From assembly GCF_017742245.1 (NCBI RefSeq), contig NZ_JAGHKO010000002.1:124001-188000 (forward strand): a DNA stretch of 64,000 bases, written 5' to 3'. The notes beneath the pieces were generated by a model. The model searched no databases, was not told where the DNA came from, and was given only the letters and a program-made list of their open reading frames with translations. This DNA comes from Niastella soli (GTDB lineage: Bacteria > Bacteroidota > Bacteroidia > Chitinophagales > Chitinophagaceae). Of this stretch, positions 59,159 to 64,000 are shown in pieces. Position numbers and translations under genes: made by a program. The first letter of the stretch is position 1. The number at the start of each line of letters is the position of its first letter.

Positions 59159-59671
59159 TTAGTGTTTAAGATCCGCAACTTCACCCAGCAAATCATTTGA
59201 ATCAGCAGGCAACGGAGATTTTTGGTAAGAAAAGCTCTGGACGATAGCTACAATGAAAAATATATTTCCGACTACTACCCCAGACCAGAAGGCATAAAAT
59301 TGTATTCTTTTCATTATTGTCAGATAATAGCTATATCCTTCACCTCCAGTAATAAAAAAAATACAATAAAGCGCTATAAAATATAAGACCACCAGTAACA
59401 CAAATGAAAATAAAGAAAACAGTAAATGTGCCCACACCCATTTTCTGTTTTCTATTCTTTTTCGGATCCGCCAATAAATAATGGCTTCTATTAATATAAT
59501 GAACGGCCAGGTGATTGCTTCTATTAAAATATACCAGGAAAATGTAGCTGCTGCTACATAGGAATTCGCTTTGAACAGGGTCAAATTCTCTAAAAAACAT
59601 AAGATCGCAATACCTGTCATAAACCAAAAGGGCAGCATCCAGGACTTCGACTTAACTTCTGTTTGTTCCAT
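59159..59671 (-). CDS. Four-span membrane protein of unknown function
   Basis: The 170-residue protein has four predicted spans (about 12-30, 40-63, 75-105 and 128-150; for example LLFSLFSFVLLVVLYFIALYC) and short cytosolic ends. No motif is recognised. It starts 4 nt after pntB, so it is the last gene of the transhydrogenase operon, yet it does not look like a known transhydrogenase subunit. Codon use appears more AT-rich than in pntB. Confidence 0.7.
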   Translation of the reverse strand: MEQTEVKSKSWMLPFWFMTGIAILCFLENLTLFKANSYVAAATFSWYILIEAITWPFIILIEAIIYWRIRKRIENRKWVWAHLLFSLFSFVLLVVLYFIALYCIFFITGGEGYSYYLTIMKRIQFYAFWSGVVVGNIFFIVAIVQSFSYQKSPLPADSNDLLGEVADLKH

Positions 59672-59675
59672 TCAA

Positions 59676-61103
59676 TTAAAGATTCTTTATCTCCCCTATC
59701 AGGTCCTGCAATACTTTTTTGGCGTCGCCAAAAAGCATAGAGGTTTTGGGTTGAAAGAAAAGGTCGTTCTCAATACCGGCATAACCTGGTTTCATACTGC
59801 GTTTGTTCACGACCACGTTTTTGGCCAGTTCCACATCAAGAATAGGCATCCCATATATGGGGGAAGAAGGATCTGTTTTAGCGGCGGGGTTCACCACATC
59901 ATTCGCACCCAGGATCAACACTATATCGGTGGTAGGGAATTCGTCATTGGCCTGCTCCATCTCCAACAGTTTATCATAATTCACATCGGCTTCCGCCAGC
60001 AACACGTTCATATGGCCCGGCATACGGCCCGCGACCGGGTGAATGGCATATTTCACCTCTACCCCTTTGCTTTCCAACAATTTTTCCAGTTCATGACAGG
60101 CATGTTGCGCCTGCGCAACTGCCAGTCCATACCCCGGAACGATCAATACTTTACTGGCATAGCTCATTACCACGGCGGTATCGCTTAAGGTGATCTCTTT
60201 AAATGAGCCCTGGTCTTTTTTAACGCCAGCAGCAACAGTTGAACCACCAAATGATCCTATCAGTACATTCTTCAGGGAGCGGTTCATAGCTTTACACATC
60301 AGGATGGTAAGCAGGGTACCGGCAGCACCAACCAGGATACCACCCGTTAACATTACTTTGTTGTTGTATAAAAAACCGCCACAGGCTGCCGCCACACCGG
60401 TAAAGGAGTTCAATAATGAAATTACCACCGGCATATCGGCCCCGCCAATAGGCATTACAAACAGCACCCCATATATCAGGGCCAACCCAACAGTAACATA
60501 AAACAGCAGCTGCGCATAACCAACATTATATTGATAAGTAAATACCGCGGCCGCCAACACCAGCAATAATACCAGCAGGTTTACAATATGCTGCCCCCGG
60601 AACGACATGTCTTTGATCTTACCGCTCAACTTCCCCCAGGCGATCATACTACCAGCAAAGGATACGCTGCCGATAATAGCGCCTGCTATGATGGTCAAAT
60701 AATGACCGGCTTGCACAAAATCGCTCAGCCACGCGGTCTCAACGGCTCTATATGTTTGATAGATATGATCAAATTCCACGGTTGAGATCAGTGCCGCACA
60801 GGCGCCGCCCATACCATTGAACATACTCACCATCTCGGGCATGGCCGTCATCTTTACTTTTTTGGCGCTCAGGGTACCAATAATACCACCCACCAGGATG
60901 CCTCCAAAGATCCAGGGATAATTGCCCAGCTTTTTACCCTCTTCTTCATATAGAAAAATAGTTCCAACAATAGCGATCGCCATGCCTGCCGCTGCCAGCA
61001 GGTTACCATTACGGGCTGTTGCGGGGTTCGATAACATTTTTAATCCTATGATAAACGTAACCGAACCAAACAGGTAACACAGGGTTAGTATACTTACTTC
61101 CAT
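59676..61103 (-). CDS. pntB: NAD(P) transhydrogenase beta subunit
   Basis: The 475-residue protein has about nine membrane spans (about 1-265) and the C-terminal NADP(H)-binding domain (about 290-475) with IVPGYGLAVAQAQHACHEL, YAIHPVAGRMPGHMNVLLAEA and LILGANDVVNPAA. It forms, with the two alpha polypeptides encoded upstream, the proton-driven pump that makes NADPH from NADH. It starts 9 nt after pntA2. Confidence 0.96.
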   Translation of the reverse strand: MEVSILTLCYLFGSVTFIIGLKMLSNPATARNGNLLAAAGMAIAIVGTIFLYEEEGKKLGNYPWIFGGILVGGIIGTLSAKKVKMTAMPEMVSMFNGMGGACAALISTVEFDHIYQTYRAVETAWLSDFVQAGHYLTIIAGAIIGSVSFAGSMIAWGKLSGKIKDMSFRGQHIVNLLVLLLVLAAAVFTYQYNVGYAQLLFYVTVGLALIYGVLFVMPIGGADMPVVISLLNSFTGVAAACGGFLYNNKVMLTGGILVGAAGTLLTILMCKAMNRSLKNVLIGSFGGSTVAAGVKKDQGSFKEITLSDTAVVMSYASKVLIVPGYGLAVAQAQHACHELEKLLESKGVEVKYAIHPVAGRMPGHMNVLLAEADVNYDKLLEMEQANDEFPTTDIVLILGANDVVNPAAKTDPSSPIYGMPILDVELAKNVVVNKRSMKPGYAGIENDLFFQPKTSMLFGDAKKVLQDLIGEIKNL

Positions 61104-61112
61104 ATTTCTTTA

Positions 61113-61445
61113 TTACTTGCTGCTTGTGTTTTGTTTTTTGCCTTTTCCTTTGAACATTTCCAGCATACGGTTGGTCACTACAAATCCACCTACCACGTTC
61201 AACGTACCTACTACCACAGCCAGGAAACCAAGAATGAGCGCCAAATAGTTATTATGGTCCGCCTTCCCCATTACGATAATGGCACCGATGATCACCACCC
61301 CATGTATGGCATTGGCGCCACTCATTAACGGGGTATGCAATACACTGGGCACATGACCGATGACCTCGATACCTACGAAGATCATCAGTATAACAATGTA
61401 GATCATCTGCTGATTGTCAGCTATCCATCTTAAAACTGATTCCAT
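61113..61445 (-). CDS. pntA2: NAD(P) transhydrogenase alpha subunit, membrane part
   Basis: The 110-residue protein has three membrane spans (about 14-32, 43-60 and 68-92): MIYIVILMIFVGIEVIGHVP, GANAIHGVVIIGAIIVMG and LALILGFLAVVVGTLNVVGG. This is the separate membrane segment of a split alpha subunit, as in Rhodospirillum-type enzymes. The start MESVLRW at 61445 is used; a longer frame would translate the repeat element. It lies 204 nt downstream of the NAD-binding alpha gene, with repeats in between. Confidence 0.94.
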   Translation of the reverse strand: MESVLRWIADNQQMIYIVILMIFVGIEVIGHVPSVLHTPLMSGANAIHGVVIIGAIIVMGKADHNNYLALILGFLAVVVGTLNVVGGFVVTNRMLEMFKGKGKKQNTSSK

Positions 61446-61472
61446 ACAAAGAGTTTGTGAGTTTTTTAATTC

Positions 61473-61649
61473 GGCAGTCCTGAATCCCCGACAAGTCGGG
61501 GCTGGCTGGCAAACGGCAAACGTGAAACGGCAGACGGTTCGCGACATTTGAAATTAATAACTAATTTGAGCCGCCCGAAATTCATTGCCTTCTGCCTTCT
61601 GCCTTCTGCCTTCTGCCTTCTGCCTTCTGCCTTCTGCCTGATCAACTGG
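61473..61649. repeat. 177-bp repeat mosaic within the pnt operon
   Basis: In plus-strand order: the 40-bp palindrome unit (61473-61512, CCCCGACAAGTCGGGG at 61486-61501), GGCAAACGTGAAACGGCAGACG in pieces, the 42-bp core TTCGCGACATTTGAAATT...TTTGAGCCGCC (61538-61575), a seven-unit TTCTGCC array (61590-61638), then GATCAACTGGTTAACTGG, which runs into the pntA stop. Confidence 0.93.
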
Positions 61650-62765
61650 TTAACTGGTTAGTTGATTAACTCTCTCATGCACTACTTCGCCATTAAAGGT
61701 GATACAACAACCCTTAACCAGGTCATCGTTCATGTTTAAATTGAGGTTACCTTCCTTATCAATGATAAGTTGTAAAAAGTTCAGCAGGTTTTTGCCATAC
61801 AATTTACTGGCATCAGAGGGCATGGAAGCTGCCAGGTTGCTGTTCCCTATAATGTGTATGCCCTTATATAGTACAGTTTGATCATTTTTTGTAACCGGCG
61901 TATTACCACCAGTAGCTGCTGCCAGGTCAATGATCACCGATCCTACGCGCATGCGTTGCAGCATTTCTTCTGTTATCAGGATGGGGGCTTTTTTACCTGG
62001 TATTTGCGCTGTGGTGATCACAATATCAGACTTGGCAATGCTTTCTGCAATGCGTTGTTGCTGGCGTTGCTGATAATCGGCTGATTGTTCTACGGCATAT
62101 CCACCTGCTTTGGAGGCATCGGCCGCACCTTCCACCTCGATAAATTTAGCACCCAAGCTCATTACTTCTTCTTTTACTGCGGGCCGGGTATCAAACACTT
62201 CCACCACTGCACCCAACCGGCGGGCGGTGGCTATGGCCTGTAAACCAGCCACACCAGCTCCGAGTATCAATAATTTGGCAGGCGCAATACTTCCGGCAGC
62301 AGTCATAAACATAGGAAAATAGCGGCCGTAAGAATTAGCGGCCAGTAACACGGCTTTATAACCGGCAATATTGGCCTGGGAACTCAACACATCCATACTT
62401 TGTGCCCGGGTGGTGCGCGGCAGCATATCCAAACTAAACGTGGTAATACCCTGCTTTGCCCATTGTTGCATCACCGATACATTGAATAAAGGTTGATACA
62501 CCCCAATAATGACCTTTGATGAAGCTTTGGCAGCTTCAGGAAAGGGATGAATGGCTACCAGGATATCGGATGATTGAATAATTTCTGCTCTGCTTTTAAT
62601 AGCCGCACCAGAACTAACATATTCTTCATCGTTATGAAATGCTTTTTCGCCAGCGCCCGATTCAACAATTACAGTAATGCCTTTTTTGGTAAGCGCAGTT
62701 ACAGTTTCGGGCAAGAATGATACGCGGGATTCTTCAGATGGTTCTTTTAAAACTCCAATCGTCAT
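61650..62765 (-). CDS. pntA: NAD(P) transhydrogenase alpha subunit, NAD-binding part
   Basis: The 371-residue protein is the soluble alpha domain: [20 protein letters not shown] at its start, [24 protein letters not shown] (two halves of the conserved RxQxMD region), [22 protein letters not shown] for NAD binding, and [14 protein letters not shown]. The ATG at 62765 is the family start. The last six residues (VNQLTS) and the stop lie in an AACTGGTTAACTGGTTAG repeat, so the C-terminus appears to be made of repeat DNA. It heads the operon pntA-pntA2-pntB. Confidence 0.95.
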   Translation of the reverse strand: MTIGVLKEPSEESRVSFLPETVTALTKKGITVIVESGAGEKAFHNDEEYVSSGAAIKSRAEIIQSSDILVAIHPFPEAAKASSKVIIGVYQPLFNVSVMQQWAKQGITTFSLDMLPRTTRAQSMDVLSSQANIAGYKAVLLAANSYGRYFPMFMTAAGSIAPAKLLILGAGVAGLQAIATARRLGAVVEVFDTRPAVKEEVMSLGAKFIEVEGAADASKAGGYAVEQSADYQQRQQQRIAESIAKSDIVITTAQIPGKKAPILITEEMLQRMRVGSVIIDLAAATGGNTPVTKNDQTVLYKGIHIIGNSNLAASMPSDASKLYGKNLLNFLQLIIDKEGNLNLNMNDDLVKGCCITFNGEVVHERVNQLTS

Positions 62766-62946
62766 AATCAGGTAGTAGTTATATGATTCAAGGTAAGCAA
62801 AATTTAAGTTATGTGCACGCCTACGCCTGAAATGACTTTTTATTGTGACCGCATTGAAATATTGACCTGGCACATCCACAATGACTATGCCAGCGCTTGC
62901 TGCGCTTCATTTTCTCTAATACAAACCATAATATGTTATCGAATAA

Positions 62947-63744
62947 TTAAAATCGAATGGTGAAATCCTGTTTTATTTTAAACTGGTCATTGAAGAAAAC
63001 CAATCCGACAAAAAACAGGTCGACAGAAAGCTGCACTGCAGGGTGTTCTTTAATAGCAGCCCATGCCTGTTCCATTTCCTGACTCCAGTGAATATCATCA
63101 AAGACAACCACGCTGGTAGCGTTCAGATGCGGCAATAGCTGGTTAAAATATCTTAGGGTGGGTTCATACCGGTGGTTGCCATCAATAAAAACCAGATCGA
63201 GTGAGGAAACAGCATTGAGAATATCAGGCAACGTATCATCAAAATTGCCTACCACCTGTTGAATGGAAGAAAGTTGCAGGGATTGAAAGTTCCTTTTTGC
63301 CTGGTCGGCAATGGCGGCACTTCCTTCAGCCGTGATCAGTCGTGCTTTGGGATTGGCCAATGCCATATAAGCGGTGGTAATTCCCAGTGAGGTACCCAAT
63401 TCCAGGATAGTATTGGGTTGATAATAATTTACGATGCGAAATAACAGCCGCGCCCATTTTTTTGATTTGGCCGAATGCCGTGCAATGGATGCAATGGACC
63501 GCTGATTTGTTTTATTAATAGTGGAACCGGCGCCAAAATCTTCCACTTCAATCAGCGTATTATCGTGCAATAATCTCCGCCGTATCGCTTCTACCTGGTT
63601 ATATGCATAAAAATTCCGCTTATCTATCAATACCCGCCGCACAAAATCATACACAAAAGGGGAATGAATACCATGCCCTTTTCCATTCAATGCAGATACG
63701 TAGTAAGATGAATATTTTTTTAAAAGCTGCCAGGTAGAAAACAT
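62947..63744 (-). CDS. Class I SAM-dependent methyltransferase
   Basis: The 265-residue protein has motif I ILELGTSLGITTAYMA (about residues 112-127), an acidic LDLVFIDGNHRYEP (about 180-193) and VVVFDDIHWSQEM, which resemble the metal-dependent O-methyltransferase type. The N-terminal part (KGHGIHSPFVYDFVRRVL) is typical of a Bacteroidota-wide family of unknown substrate. It lies 64 nt downstream of the folA end on the same strand. Confidence 0.88.
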   Translation of the reverse strand: MFSTWQLLKKYSSYYVSALNGKGHGIHSPFVYDFVRRVLIDKRNFYAYNQVEAIRRRLLHDNTLIEVEDFGAGSTINKTNQRSIASIARHSAKSKKWARLLFRIVNYYQPNTILELGTSLGITTAYMALANPKARLITAEGSAAIADQAKRNFQSLQLSSIQQVVGNFDDTLPDILNAVSSLDLVFIDGNHRYEPTLRYFNQLLPHLNATSVVVFDDIHWSQEMEQAWAAIKEHPAVQLSVDLFFVGLVFFNDQFKIKQDFTIRF

Positions 63745-63808
63745 GAGAAAATTAAAAATTAGAAATAAGAGATTAGAACCGTGTTCGTCGCCAGCGACTT
63801 TTCATTTC

Positions 63809-64000
63809 TCATTTCCCGTCCTTCCTTTGCCAAACCTGAAAACTATACGCATAAGCGTGTTTTTCATCGGCAGTGAAATCCAGTTGAGAAAGCAGGTCCC
63901 AATCGGCAAAGTTCATTTGAGGGAAGTAAGCATCCGCTTCTATAGTTGTATGAACGCGGGTAAGATAAACGCGTTGAGTGAGCGGTAGGGTTTGTTTGTA
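63809..64000 (-). CDS. folA: Dihydrofolate reductase, C-terminal part (cut by the window edge)
   Basis: A minus-strand frame enters from the right edge and ends at a TGA at 63811-63809. Its 63 residues include LPLTQRVYLTRVHTTIEADA, FFPQMNF-like YFPQMNF, and HAYAYSFQVWQRKDGK, which match the last strands of dihydrofolate reductase. The enzyme reduces dihydrofolate with NADPH, so it is a consumer of the product of the transhydrogenase encoded nearby. A plus-strand frame over the same bases is a shadow. Confidence 0.85.
   Translation of the reverse strand, partial: YKQTLPLTQRVYLTRVHTTIEADAYFPQMNFADWDLLSQLDFTADEKHAYAYSFQVWQRKDGK

Noticed and set aside
63743-63988. An 81-residue plus-strand protein at the right end
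   Set aside because: It overlaps the recognisable dihydrofolate reductase C-terminus on the minus strand and has no family features.

Overview
The window looks like a chromosomal segment of a Bacteroidota bacterium, most likely of the class Chitinophagia (family Chitinophagaceae; this rank is an inference). The evidence is a SusC/SusD outer-membrane pair, type IX secretion (T9SS) components and cargo with both C-terminal sorting-domain types, many lipoproteins with a Cys-Lys-Lys start, Bacteroidota-type promoters (TTG about 20 nt before TAnnTTTG), little Shine-Dalgarno signal, and a LolA gene next to an FtsK gene. No rRNA, tRNA, phage, insertion sequence or CRISPR was found. Both edges cut genes: an unrecognised C-terminus at the left and the end of dihydrofolate reductase (folA) at the right.

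Layout. 1-9.3 kb: a small two-gene cassette of unknown function behind a textbook promoter, a thioredoxin-like lipoprotein, ubiX, lolA, ftsK and an orphan sensor kinase. 9.3-14.2 kb: aroK, glutaryl-CoA dehydrogenase, and an ECF sigma / membrane anti-sigma-like / surface-protein operon. 14.2-22.2 kb: an uptake locus on the minus strand (SusC, SusD, HExxH zinc lipoprotein, DUF4302-like lipoprotein) with a long hairpin in the SusC leader. 22.4-29.4 kb: a T9SS trio made of a 1252-residue beta-helix cargo with a type B sorting domain, a PorP/SprF protein and a PorE-like OmpA protein. 29.9-46 kb: housekeeping and metabolism (pyrF, kynU, an atypical SDR, GDPD, mrp, hbd, ribD, prmC, ExbB/ExbD, an SPFH protein, a YpdA-type reductase). 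46-50.4 kb: two paralogous OmpA lipid-anchorless proteins flanking a T9SS type A cargo. 50.4-64 kb: pepT, a CPBP protease, an FKBP isomerase, fmt, a LysM/RlpA-like protein, an RsmF-like methyltransferase and a split pntA-pntA2-pntB transhydrogenase operon.

The most unusual feature is a dense, modular set of short repeats in the spacers. It has four kinds of module: (i) arrays of 7-bp units (CGGCAGA, CTACAGC, TTCTGCC, CTGCCGT, GGCAATG, AGTTGAA), two of which, 172 bp apart, each have exactly 17 units; (ii) 8-9-bp GTTGAYARG-like units that often begin at or inside a stop codon; (iii) a 40-bp unit around the palindrome CCCCGACTTGTCGGGG; (iv) a core of about 42 bp that directly precedes heptamer arrays. 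Modules also occur inside genes: nine heptamers (63 bp, 21 codons) sit in frame in prmC, and a diverged palindrome unit sits in frame in the RsmF-like gene. Several genes have a -7 promoter box only 4-7 nt before the start codon, which suggests leaderless mRNAs and supports non-ATG starts for ribD (TTG) and the RsmF-like gene (GTG).
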